From an uncultured Clostridia bacterium (lineage in GTDB: Bacteria > Bacillota > Clostridia > Christensenellales > Borkfalkiaceae), in the NCBI GenBank assembly GCA_947629225.1, contig CANRCY010000073.1, positions 1-7,229 on the forward strand: 7,229 bases of DNA. The letters are read 5' to 3'. Position 1 is the first letter of the stretch, and each line of letters begins with the position of its first letter. The translations under genes were made by a program, and so were the position numbers. This document shows, in pieces, positions 1 to 4,947 of the stretch. The notes under the pieces were generated by a model, which worked only from the letters and a program-made list of their open reading frames with translations, did not search any database and was not told the origin of the DNA.

Positions 1-303
1 CGCTATATCGAAGATGAGATCATGGGCATCTGCGAAAAGTACGGCGTGGGCATTACGCCGTTCTCGCCGCTCGCGCTCACGGGCACGCTCACGCGCACCC
101 TGCCGGATGGGGCGACGAGCGCCGCGCCCTATTCTCGCCGCGCGAGGAAGGGCGCGCCTGTCTCCGCGCCGATCGGATGGGACGAACTTGCAAAGATCGC
201 GCCCGACGGCATTTCTCTGAAAGGGGCGTTGAAGCGGCTCTCCCTACCCGATCCGTGGGCGGATTTCTTCGAAGTCAAACAGAGGCAGCGGCTCAAACTC
301 TGA
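1..303 (+). CDS. 3' end of a LigD-type polymerase domain (PolDom) with an aldo/keto-reductase-like beginning; 5' partial
   Basis: The frame is open from base 1 to the TGA at 301-303 (100 codons), so the true start lies outside the window. From about codon 36 it matches what I recall of the C-terminus of LigD-type primase-polymerase domains, which act in bacterial non-homologous end joining. It has a GAT..APYSRRARKGAPVS stretch (codons 37-56), then WDEL, then a closing DPWADFF..RQR segment (codons 84-97). Stand-alone PolDoms without a ligase domain are known. The catalytic residues would lie upstream and are not visible. Codons 1-32 do not fit that family: YIEDEIMGICEKYGVGITP followed by FSPLA resembles the beta-strand/SPLA region of aldo/keto reductases. 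The two parts are in frame without a stop, with the switch near bases 85-110. This could be a real gene fusion, a recombination scar or an assembly join. The PolDom call is fairly firm; the reductase call is moderate. Confidence 0.6.
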   Translation, partial: RYIEDEIMGICEKYGVGITPFSPLALTGTLTRTLPDGATSAAPYSRRARKGAPVSAPIGWDELAKIAPDGISLKGALKRLSLPDPWADFFEVKQRQRLKL

Positions 304-309
304 TTTTTT
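280..309 (+). terminator. Possible weak intrinsic terminator of the PolDom reading frame
   Basis: CAGAG (280-284) can pair with CTCTG (298-302), and six T residues follow at 304-309 after one A. The stem is only 5 bp with a 13-base loop and overlaps the last codons and stop of the gene. The geometry fits a Rho-independent terminator but the hairpin is weak. Confidence 0.3.
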
Positions 310-353
310 GCGCGGAAAGAGAAAGCGGCGGAAAAAATGGGGCGAAAAAATGC

Positions 354-382
354 TTTACACGCCCCCGCGGTTGCGATATAAT
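354..382 (+). promoter_or_regulatory. Sigma-A promoter of the VUT transporter gene
   Basis: A -35 box TTTACA (354-359, five of six consensus bases) and a perfect -10 box TATAAT (377-382) are separated by 17 bp. The predicted transcription start is near 389, which gives a leader of about 94 bases before the ATG at 483. The predicted start falls directly in front of the first leader hairpin. Confidence 0.8.
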
Positions 383-389
383 GAACGGT

Positions 390-477
390 GCGGCGAGATG
401 TTCGCCTTGCCAAACCATCTCCGCCGCGATTTTCCGTATGAGGAAAACGCACCTTCCGTGCAATAAAAAACAAGGAG
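390..477 (+). promoter_or_regulatory. Structured 5' leader of the VUT gene; candidate queuosine-precursor (preQ1-like) riboswitch
   Basis: Three hairpins can form in a row. GCGGCG+AGATG (390-400) pairs with CATCT+CCGCCGC (416-427), giving 11 bp with one bulged C and a 15-base loop. TTTTCC (430-435) pairs with GGAAAA (442-447). GCAC (449-452) pairs with GTGC (458-461). An alternative, GGAA (442-445) with TTCC (454-457), excludes the last two. Loop bases CTTC (453-456) can pair with GGAG (474-477) of the ribosome binding site. The A-rich tail AATAAAAAACAAGG (462-475) running into the Shine-Dalgarno, and a CGCA motif before the stem, recall class-I preQ1 riboswitches, some of which sit upstream of COG1738-type transporters. 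The textbook P1 stem is not clearly present, so assignment to a known class is uncertain; a structured leader is well supported. Confidence 0.45.
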
Positions 478-482
478 TTTTT

Positions 483-1232
483 ATGAAACAAAAGATTTCG
501 GATTTCTTTTCCGAATGCGCGCTTTTGCTGCGCTCGGTCCCCCCTCTCGCTTTTTCCCTCTTTCTTCTCTCCGTATTTTCGATGAATCTGCTCGCCAACA
601 AGAGCCTTGATATTCCGCTCGATTGGCTCGCCCTCGACTGCGGGATCATCGTCTCGTGGGTGGCGTTCTTGTGCATGGACGTGCTCACCAAGCACTTCGG
701 ACCGAAGGCGGCGACGGTCGTCTCTCTCGTTGCAATTATCATCAACCTGTTTGCCTGCCTCATTCTCTATCTTGCGAGCCTTATCCCCGGCACTTGGGGC
801 GCGTTTTATGACTTCGGCGAAGAACAGGTCGTCAATTCTGCGCTCGATTCCACCTTCGGCGGGACGTGGTATGTGCTCCTCGGAAGTACGGTTGCCTTTA
901 TCGCCTCGGCAGTCGTCAACAATTTTTCCAATTGGGGGATCGGCAAGCTCTTCAAGAAAAACCCCAACGGATTTCTCGCCTATGCCTGCCGCACCTATCT
1001 CTCCACCGCTTTGGGGCAGTTTTGCGACAATCTCATCTTCGCCTTCCTCGTGAGCTTTTTCTTCTTCGGCTGGACGCCCCTGCAATGCGTGACCTGCGCG
1101 GCGACGGGCATGGTCGCCGAACTCCTCGTCGAGGCGGTCTTCTCCCCTCTCGGCTACCGCATTTGCAAGGCATGGCAAAAACGGGGCGTAGGAAGGGAAT
1201 ATCTCGAACATGTCGCAAAAAAAGGAGAATGA
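483..1232 (+). CDS. VUT-family integral membrane transporter (YhhQ/COG1738-like), probable queuosine-precursor uptake protein
   Basis: The product has 249 residues with about six hydrophobic segments (near residues 20-37, 48-68, 77-102, 128-147, 176-197, 203-222). This matches the length and layout of the VUT family (Pfam Vut_1). Recognisable family features are the ANK end of the first helix, the MDVLTKHFG stretch (65-73) with Asp66, and the RTYLSTALGQFCDN segment (170-183) with Arg170, Ser174, Gln179 and Asp182. Characterised members import queuosine precursors such as preQ0/preQ1 for tRNA modification; the substrate here is inferred from family and from the leader. The start at 483 is chosen because AAGGAG (472-477) lies 5 bases upstream; the frame is open farther upstream but that part precedes the predicted transcription start. 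Lys70 stands where I would expect an acidic residue in many homologues. The stop codon overlaps the edge of an interspersed repeat. Confidence 0.8.
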   Translation: MKQKISDFFSECALLLRSVPPLAFSLFLLSVFSMNLLANKSLDIPLDWLALDCGIIVSWVAFLCMDVLTKHFGPKAATVVSLVAIIINLFACLILYLASLIPGTWGAFYDFGEEQVVNSALDSTFGGTWYVLLGSTVAFIASAVVNNFSNWGIGKLFKKNPNGFLAYACRTYLSTALGQFCDNLIFAFLVSFFFFGWTPLQCVTCAATGMVAELLVEAVFSPLGYRICKAWQKRGVGREYLEHVAKKGE

Positions 1233-1320
1233 GATGTCTCCATGCGCTTCGCTTAGTCGACATGACATAATACTGTCATTTCGACCGTAGCGAGCAACGC
1301 GAGCGAAGTGGAGAAATCTC
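1231..1320. repeat. Head-to-head pair of interspersed palindromic repeats
   Basis: A minus-oriented copy (1231-1268, GAGATGTCTCC ... GTCGACATGACA) is followed after a few bases by a plus-oriented copy (1274-1320, TGTCATTTCGACC ... GTGGAGAAATCTC). The outer arms GAGATGTCTCCA and TGGAGAAATCTC are complementary at 11 of 12 positions, and the inner arms GTCGACATGACA and TGTCATTTCGAC also at 11 of 12. The whole unit could therefore fold into one long imperfect hairpin in the mRNA between the VUT and SDR genes. Related copies lie at 4610-4638 and 4712-4756. No T-tract follows, so it is not a standard intrinsic terminator. No transposase is present; the unit is REP- or MITE-like. Confidence 0.8.
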
Positions 1321-1355
1321 ACAACAGTTTAACACTCATATCACAAGGAGAAACC

Positions 1356-2000
1356 ATGAAAATTCTCATTACGGGCGCGAGCGGCGGGATCGGAAGCGCC
1401 GCGGCGAAAAAATTCCTCGCAGAAGGGCACGAAGTCGTCGGGTTCGACCTGCTCCCCGCCCCTTTTACGGACAGGCATTACACCCACTTTGTGTGCGACG
1501 TGACGGGAGATCTTCCAAGCGTCGAAAATGTGGAAATCCTCGTCAACAACGCGGGCGTGCAGGACAGCGGGAAGGACATCGAAGTCAACCTCAAAGGCAC
1601 AATCCGCGTGACCGAGAAATATGCGATGCAACCGAACATCAAAAGCGTCCTTTTTCTTGCCTCGGCGAGCGCGTCGACGGGCGCGGAATTCCCCGAATAC
1701 ACGGCGAGCAAGGGCGGGCTCGTCTCCTATATGAAGAACGTCGCCCTCCGCGTGGCGCAATGGGGCGCGACGGCGAACAGCCTCTCCCCGGGCGGCGTGA
1801 CGACCGCGCTCAACCGCCGTGTGACGGAAGACAAAAAAAAGTGGGCGCAGATCATGGCGCTCACCCCTTTGAAAAAATGGGCGACCCCCGAAGAGATCGC
1901 CGAATGGATTTATTTTGTTTCTGCCGTGAACAGGTCGATGACGGCGCAAGACGTGCTCATCGACAACGGCGAGAGCGCGAACGCAACGTTCATTTGGTAA
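1356..2000 (+). CDS. Short-chain dehydrogenase/reductase (SDR family), NAD(P)-dependent oxidoreductase
   Basis: The product has 214 residues, slightly short for a classical SDR (about 240-260). It shows the Rossmann glycine motif TGASGGIG (6-13), an acidic Asp31 after the second strand that suggests NAD(H) over NADP(H), Asp48 before the adenine site, NNAG (64-67), Asn78, a serine-rich strand with the likely catalytic Ser103 or Ser105, and the catalytic YTASK (Tyr115, Lys119). The SPGGV segment (144-148) is the usual nicotinamide-side motif. The C-terminal end resembles the 3-oxoacyl-ACP reductase type (IDNGES), but the substrate cannot be told. The start at 1356 follows AAGGAG (1345-1350) by 5 bases. 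No convincing promoter is seen in the 123-base gap, so the gene may be read through from the VUT gene across the repeat pair. It converges on the PPTase gene with 7 bases between stop codons. Confidence 0.9.
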   Translation: MKILITGASGGIGSAAAKKFLAEGHEVVGFDLLPAPFTDRHYTHFVCDVTGDLPSVENVEILVNNAGVQDSGKDIEVNLKGTIRVTEKYAMQPNIKSVLFLASASASTGAEFPEYTASKGGLVSYMKNVALRVAQWGATANSLSPGGVTTALNRRVTEDKKKWAQIMALTPLKKWATPEEIAEWIYFVSAVNRSMTAQDVLIDNGESANATFIW

Positions 2001-2007
2001 AGCGCGG

Positions 2008-2670
2008 TTACTCGCAAAACGCCGATAAGATCTCTTCCGCAGTACAAAAATGCACGACCGTATCGCGTTTTTCCCCTTGCGAGGCGCATACGGAGAGAAG
2101 ATATTGGGGCGCGCCGCTCTCCCCGACGGGGAACAATTTCCCCTCGGAAAGTTCGAAGGAGCGCACGTCCTCTTCCTTCGGGTCGACGCTTCCGACCTCT
2201 CCCGCTCCCCCGCCGCGGCGCTTTACAATGCTCTCCCGCACCGTCCAGATCCGATAGAATTCCCGCAAAGGCGCCTCGGAAGAGGCGATCTTTTTTTGTT
2301 CTTCTTCCGAAAAACAGCGCGAAGAGACCGCCCGAAAATCCCGCGGGACGATCTGTTCGACGTCGATCCCCACCGCGCGGTCGGAAAAGGCGGCAACGAC
2401 GACCTCGCCCGAATGGGAGAGATTGAAGCAAAGATCGGGGAGCTCGGCAAAACAGGGCTTCCCCTTTTCGCCCCGCAAAAGGGTGACGGCGGGCACGCCG
2501 CGCCCCCTTGCCGCAAGCCGTAAAAGGGCTTCGCCGACCGTCCTTTGCGCCCGCGCCTGCTCGTTTTTCAAGCGCGCGATCTCCTCCCGCCGCGCGGGGG
2601 GAAATTTTTCAAGCGCACGCAAAAGGAGCTCCCGCGGCGCGCCGACCAAAAAAACGATCGTGACCGTCAC
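2008..2670 (-). CDS. 4'-phosphopantetheinyl transferase, Sfp/AcpT superfamily
   Basis: This enzyme moves the 4'-phosphopantetheine arm from coenzyme A onto a serine of carrier proteins (ACP, PCP). The 220-residue length is typical of Sfp-like, two-subdomain enzymes. Visible motifs are GKP (70-72), FNLSHSG (82-88), the magnesium-binding GIDVE (101-105, Asp103 and Glu105) and WTVRESIVK (142-150, Glu146 and Lys150), followed by a glycine-rich RRGGG. All expected active-site residues are present. The likely start is GTG at 2670, 3 bases after the stop of the flavoprotein gene; no strong ribosome binding site precedes it, so translational coupling is likely. No carrier protein, polyketide synthase or peptide synthetase gene lies in the window, so the target is unknown; it could be the fatty-acid ACP or a distant pathway. 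Confidence 0.9.
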   Translation of the reverse strand: MTVTIVFLVGAPRELLLRALEKFPPARREEIARLKNEQARAQRTVGEALLRLAARGRGVPAVTLLRGEKGKPCFAELPDLCFNLSHSGEVVVAAFSDRAVGIDVEQIVPRDFRAVSSRCFSEEEQKKIASSEAPLREFYRIWTVRESIVKRRGGGAGEVGSVDPKEEDVRSFELSEGKLFPVGESGAPQYLLSVCASQGEKRDTVVHFCTAEEILSAFCE

Positions 2671-2673
2671 GGC

Positions 2674-3294
2674 TCAGCGGATGAAATTGGTGCGGATGCG
2701 CGGCTCGTCTGCGGGGCGTTCTACGCCGCTCTCCCTGCCCGCTTCCATACATTTGAGGAGCCACGCCGTTTCGCGCGCGAGAGTGCGCATCGTCTGCAAG
2801 CCCTCGCCGTCCTCTTTCACCTCTTCGGGCGTGTTGCCGTGCACTTGGTTCCAATATTGCGAAGAGACGACGGGCATTCTGTTCATCATGAAATATTTGT
2901 TGAGGCGGTCGAACGCGGCGCTCGCGCCCCCTCTGCGGCAACTGACGACTGCCGCGCCGGGCTTTCCTGCCATTCTTCTGCCGCCGACGTAGAAGAGACG
3001 GTCCAAAAAAGCGGTGATCTGTCCGCTCGGACCCGCATAGTAGACGGGCGAGCCCACGATGAGCGCGTCGAACCCGTCAAGGCGGGAGAGGATCTCGTTG
3101 ACCTTATCTTTGAATACGCAAACGCCGTGCTCCCTGCAATAGCCGCAGGCGATACAGCCCGTCACGGGCTGTTTGCCGAGCCAGACGATCTCGCTCTCCA
3201 CCCCCTCTTCTTTGAGGGTGTTTGCGATCTCGCTCAAAGCCGTAAACGTGCAACCGTTCTCGTTGGGGCTTCCGTTTATCATCAATACTTTCAT
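2674..3294 (-). CDS. Flavodoxin-fold NAD(P)H-dependent FMN reductase with a 4-cysteine cluster (iron-sulfur flavoprotein type)
   Basis: The product has 206 residues. The N-terminus has the phosphate-binding loop GSPNENGCT (8-16) after a beta strand, and GSPVYYAGPSGQITAFLDR (81-99) is the second FMN-binding segment. Both are typical of the FMN_red/flavodoxin_2 superfamily. Between them, Cys47, Cys50, Cys53 and Cys59 form a compact CX2CX2CX5C motif like that which holds a 4Fe-4S cluster in archaeal and clostridial iron-sulfur flavoproteins. A soluble cytoplasmic electron-transfer or reductase role is inferred; the substrate is unknown. GGAGG (3304-3308 on the complementary strand) lies 9 bases before the ATG. 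The gene is first in an operon with the PPTase gene and has its own promoter with a dyad in the spacer. Whether the cysteines really bind a cluster cannot be seen from sequence alone. Confidence 0.88.
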   Translation of the reverse strand: MKVLMINGSPNENGCTFTALSEIANTLKEEGVESEIVWLGKQPVTGCIACGYCREHGVCVFKDKVNEILSRLDGFDALIVGSPVYYAGPSGQITAFLDRLFYVGGRRMAGKPGAAVVSCRRGGASAAFDRLNKYFMMNRMPVVSSQYWNQVHGNTPEEVKEDGEGLQTMRTLARETAWLLKCMEAGRESGVERPADEPRIRTNFIR

Positions 3295-3315
3295 TCTTTG
3301 CTACCTCCGAGCTCT

Positions 3316-3344
3316 ATTATAAGCGCAAATCGTTGCGCTGTCAA
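3316..3344 (-). promoter_or_regulatory. Perfect-consensus sigma-A promoter with an operator-like dyad in its spacer (flavoprotein-PPTase operon)
   Basis: Read on the minus strand, TTGACA (3344-3339) and TATAAT (3321-3316) are separated by exactly 17 bp. The spacer begins with the perfect inverted repeat GCGCAA-CGAT-TTGCGC (3323-3338), which nearly fills it. A 16-bp dyad between the two hexamers is a classic place for a repressor to block RNA polymerase (TetR- or MarR-like binding is an inference). A consensus promoter would otherwise be very strong. The predicted start is near 3309, so the leader is only about 15 bases and begins almost at the Shine-Dalgarno. The -35 box lies 6 bases past the stop of the preceding gene. 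Confidence 0.85.
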
Positions 3345-3350
3345 GAGTGT

Positions 3351-4013
3351 TCAGAGCAGAAAGAGGATCGCCAAAAATTGAAGGATTGTTCCCGCGAGGT
3401 CGAACAGGTGCCAGACGGAGTGGAAATAGCGCACCCGCTTTCCGAAGGCGAAAAAGAGAATGCCGCCCGTGTAGGCGATCCCGCCCGCGAGCAGAAGCCA
3501 CAGAAAGACGGCGGGAACTTTGCCGAGCAAAAAGGGAAGAATGGCGAGCGCCGCCCAGCCCATGACGAAATACAGCGCCATGGAGAGCCCCTTTACGACC
3601 TTGTTCTTCATCGCGATGGCGTTCATCGTAATGCCGCCGACCGCGCACACCCATTCTCCGATCAAAACGCCGAGCCCAATGGGCGTAAAACCCAGAGCAA
3701 TGACGCACACGGGCGTGTATGTGCCTGCGATCAGCAAAAAGATCGTGCAGTGGTCGAAGATGCGGAAGACTCCCTTCGCCCTGCCGTTTGGCAAAAAGTG
3801 ATAGAGCGCGCTCATCGTATAGAGGATTACGATGCAGACGCCGAAGACGGACATCGCCGCCATGTATGCCGCCGAGGGATAGGCAAAGACGATCCCCAAA
3901 GTCAGCGCGGCAAGCCCGAGCGCGCCGCCCACGATGTGCGAAACGGCGTTGAAGATCTCCTCGCCGCGCGTGTAGAAAGAGCGGAAACCCCGCTTTGCAT
4001 TGACTGCTTGCAT
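3351..4013 (-). CDS. Hemolysin III / PAQR-family seven-helix membrane protein (TrhA/YqfA-like)
   Basis: The product has 220 residues and about seven hydrophobic segments, the usual size and topology for bacterial PAQR-like proteins. The conserved family residues are visible: GEEIFNAVSHIVGG (17-30, Glu19, Asn22, Ser25, His26), SALYHFLP (68-75, His72), FDHCTIFLLIAGTYTP (86-101, Asp87), and the C-terminal HSVWHLFD (198-205, His198 and His202). In the superfamily these histidines and the aspartate coordinate zinc, and members have been linked to lipid or membrane-fluidity homeostasis. The name hemolysin III reflects the founding clone and does not imply a toxin. The ATG at 4013 follows AAGGAG (complement of 4020-4025) by 6 bases. 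The gene seems to be a single unit: a terminator lies upstream of it and a new promoter starts directly after its stop. No terminator of its own is seen. Confidence 0.92.
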   Translation of the reverse strand: MQAVNAKRGFRSFYTRGEEIFNAVSHIVGGALGLAALTLGIVFAYPSAAYMAAMSVFGVCIVILYTMSALYHFLPNGRAKGVFRIFDHCTIFLLIAGTYTPVCVIALGFTPIGLGVLIGEWVCAVGGITMNAIAMKNKVVKGLSMALYFVMGWAALAILPFLLGKVPAVFLWLLLAGGIAYTGGILFFAFGKRVRYFHSVWHLFDLAGTILQFLAILFLL

Positions 4014-4036
4014 ACCGAACTCCTTTCGATACCGTT

Positions 4037-4065
4037 AGTATACCCCTTTGCGCGGCAAAAGACTA
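4037..4065 (-). promoter_or_regulatory. Probable promoter of the hemolysin III-family gene
   Basis: A good -10 box TATACT lies at 4042-4037 on the minus strand, about 24 bases before the start codon. The -35 region 17 bp upstream is weak (TAGTCT, 4065-4060, three of six consensus bases). The spacer holds a small inverted repeat TTTGC-CGC-GCAAA (complement of 4047-4059). Confidence 0.5.
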
Positions 4066-4137
4066 CCTACCGTTCGTTGAGGGAGTTCTCCTCTTTTTCT
4101 CGCCCTCTCTATGCTAAAAAAATTGAATTCTACCCGC

Positions 4138-4167
4138 AAAAAAAGAACTCTACTCAGCGTAGAGCCC
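4138..4167 (-). terminator. Intrinsic terminator after the zinc-ribbon gene (possibly bidirectional)
   Basis: On the minus strand GGGCTCTAC (4167-4159), a 5-base loop and GTAGAGTTC (4153-4145) form a 9-bp stem including two G-T pairs, followed by seven T residues (4144-4138). It begins 4 bases after the zinc-ribbon stop codon. On the plus strand the same stem is followed by six T residues (4168-4173), so it could work both ways, but no plus-strand gene is seen nearby. Confidence 0.8.
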
Positions 4168-4171
4168 TTTT

Positions 4172-4438
4172 TTACTTCCAAAAGAGAGACCAACAGACGA
4201 GGACGACGATGGCGATGACCATGCCGACGGAGAAGGTGATGAGCTTGATCTTTTTGATCTGCTTATCGGTGAGCGGCGTATACCCTTTGGGTTTGAGCGG
4301 CTGTTTGCAGTAGGGGCACTCCGTCATATGGTCGAGCACTTCCGCGCCGCAGTGCGGACAGAGCACCGCATGTTTTTCCATATACTTGCGCTGTTTTTCC
4401 TGACGGTCCTCGTATACCGTTGTCTTTTTGTCTTTCAT
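4172..4438 (-). CDS. Small zinc-ribbon protein with one C-terminal transmembrane helix, function unknown
   Basis: The product has 88 residues. Residues 1-23 are highly charged and lysine-rich. A zinc ribbon follows with CPHCG (27-31) and CPYC (41-44), so Cys27, Cys30, Cys41 and Cys44 form a CX2C-X10-CX2C site. A short proline/lysine linker leads to a hydrophobic helix at about 65-86. This ribbon-plus-helix layout is common among small hypothetical proteins of Bacillota. By the positive-inside rule the basic ribbon side should face the cytoplasm. The ATG at 4438 follows AGAGG by 5 bases. No clear promoter is seen; the upstream DNA is a repeat island, and TATCTA about 10 bases before the start is a poor -10 candidate. 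A strong terminator ends the gene. I do not recognise a specific function. Confidence 0.8.
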   Translation of the reverse strand: MKDKKTTVYEDRQEKQRKYMEKHAVLCPHCGAEVLDHMTECPYCKQPLKPKGYTPLTDKQIKKIKLITFSVGMVIAIVVLVCWSLFWK

Positions 4439-4470
4439 AATAACCTCTTTTAGATAGGAGTCGATTTAGA

Positions 4471-4549
4471 GATGTCCCCCACCCCCTACCCCCCTACCAC
4501 GGGGGGGCAAGCAGGACCCTCTCCCACGGAGGGGGATTCGGGGGGTGGG
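4471..4549. repeat. C/G-rich composite palindrome able to form a three-way junction
   Basis: An outer stem can form between the C-rich left end (about 4476-4486, CCCCCACCCCC) and the G-rich right end (4540-4549). Inside are two hairpins: CCCCCC (4489-4494) with GGGGGG (within 4501-4507), and CCCTCTCC (4517-4524) with GGAGGGGG (4528-4535). The first is perfect; the second has 8 pairs, one of them G-T. The left edge GAGATGTC resembles the end of the repeat at 1231. There is no coding signal. Confidence 0.65.
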
Positions 4550-4562
4550 CGTGTTCTGATTA

Positions 4563-4587
4563 CGTCACCCTGAGCCTGTCGAAGGGT
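4563..4587. repeat. Short interspersed repeat of the CCCTGAGCCTGTCGAAGGG type
   Basis: CACCCTGAGCCTGTCGAAGGGT is an imperfect palindrome (ACCCT ... AGGGT). From memory, closely similar motifs are scattered in intergenic regions of many bacterial genomes. It differs from the neighbouring repeat type except for the shared core GTCGA. Confidence 0.5.
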
Positions 4588-4609
4588 CGCCGCAACGTTA
4601 CTCTCCCAT

Positions 4610-4638
4610 TGTCATGTCGACCGAAGTGGAGACATCTC
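4610..4638 (+). repeat. Short copy of the GTCATGTCGAC...GGAGACATCTC repeat
   Basis: TGTCATGTCGACC followed by GAAGTGGAGACATCTC has the same ends as the copies at 1231-1268 (reverse orientation) and 1274-1320, with a shorter middle. ATGTC and GACAT are the complementary arms. Confidence 0.75.
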
Positions 4639-4675
4639 TACTTGAATGTTAAAAATAAGGAGCCCCCTTCCCTAC

Positions 4676-4701
4676 CCTCCCCCCAACTTGTTGGGGGGAG
4701 G
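4676..4701. repeat. Perfect 11-bp inverted repeat CCTCCCCCCAA-CTTG-TTGGGGGGAGG
   Basis: The arms at 4676-4686 and 4691-4701 are exact complements around a 4-base loop. No T-tract follows on either strand, so a terminator role is unlikely. It sits directly between two copies of the GTCAT-type repeat and appears to be part of the same mosaic. Confidence 0.75.
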
Positions 4702-4710
4702 CAAGTGCGG

Positions 4711-4756
4711 CTGAGATTTCTCGACTCCGCGCTTCGCGCTCCGCTCGAAATGACAG
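4711..4756 (-). repeat. Reverse-oriented copy of the TGTCATTTCGA...GAGAAATCTC repeat
   Basis: Read on the minus strand the element starts CTGTCATTTCGAGCGGAGCG and ends GTCGAGAAATCTCA, closely matching the copy at 1274-1320. Its middle holds a further palindrome GCGCTTCGCGC. Confidence 0.78.
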
Positions 4757-4767
4757 TTTTGAAAACC

Positions 4768-4855
4768 CCTCAGTCTCGCTCCGCTCGACAGCTCCCCTAC
4801 AGGGGCGCCAAGAGACATTCCAAAATCTCTGCGCGTTGGAAAACCACGCTTTTCC
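4768..4855. repeat. Further short inverted repeats in the island
   Basis: CTCAGTCTCGCTCCGCTCGACAG leads into a CCCC-TACA-GGGG hairpin (4794-4805) flanked by GC pairs. Then AGAGA (4811-4815) matches TCTCT (4826-4830), and GGAAAA (4838-4843) matches TTTTCC (4850-4855). The rest up to 4947 holds only TTGCA-TACT-TGCAA (4874-4887) and no gene that I can support. Confidence 0.5.
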
Positions 4856-4947
4856 ATAAGCGCACACAGTTTGTTGCATACTTGCAACTTCTTGTCCGAT
4901 GAAACGAACGAGAGAACAAGCGGGTTAAACCGCCCTTGCCCGTTTCC

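Noticed and set aside
129..1322. A 397-codon open frame on the minus strand across the VUT gene
   Set aside because: It is the shadow of the GC-rich VUT and PolDom frames, its product is an arginine/glutamate-rich low-complexity type with no family motif, and it has no ribosome binding site.
3351..4013. A toxin or virulence role from the name hemolysin III
   Set aside because: The family is a PAQR-like membrane protein found in many harmless bacteria; nothing in the sequence or neighbours points to a toxin.
3333..4313. Long plus-strand open frame opposite the hemolysin III and zinc-ribbon genes
   Set aside because: It spans a terminator and two clear promoters, its product lacks motifs, and the minus-strand genes have recognisable conserved residues.
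1231..4756. Repeated units that might suggest a CRISPR array or insertion sequence ends
   Set aside because: The copies are few, in mixed orientation and without regular spacers, and no transposase or cas gene is present. They fit REP/MITE-like elements better.
4609..4902. Open frames in the repeat island (4609-4902 plus, 4649-4879 minus)
   Set aside because: They are built almost entirely from interspersed repeats and have no ribosome binding site or family resemblance.
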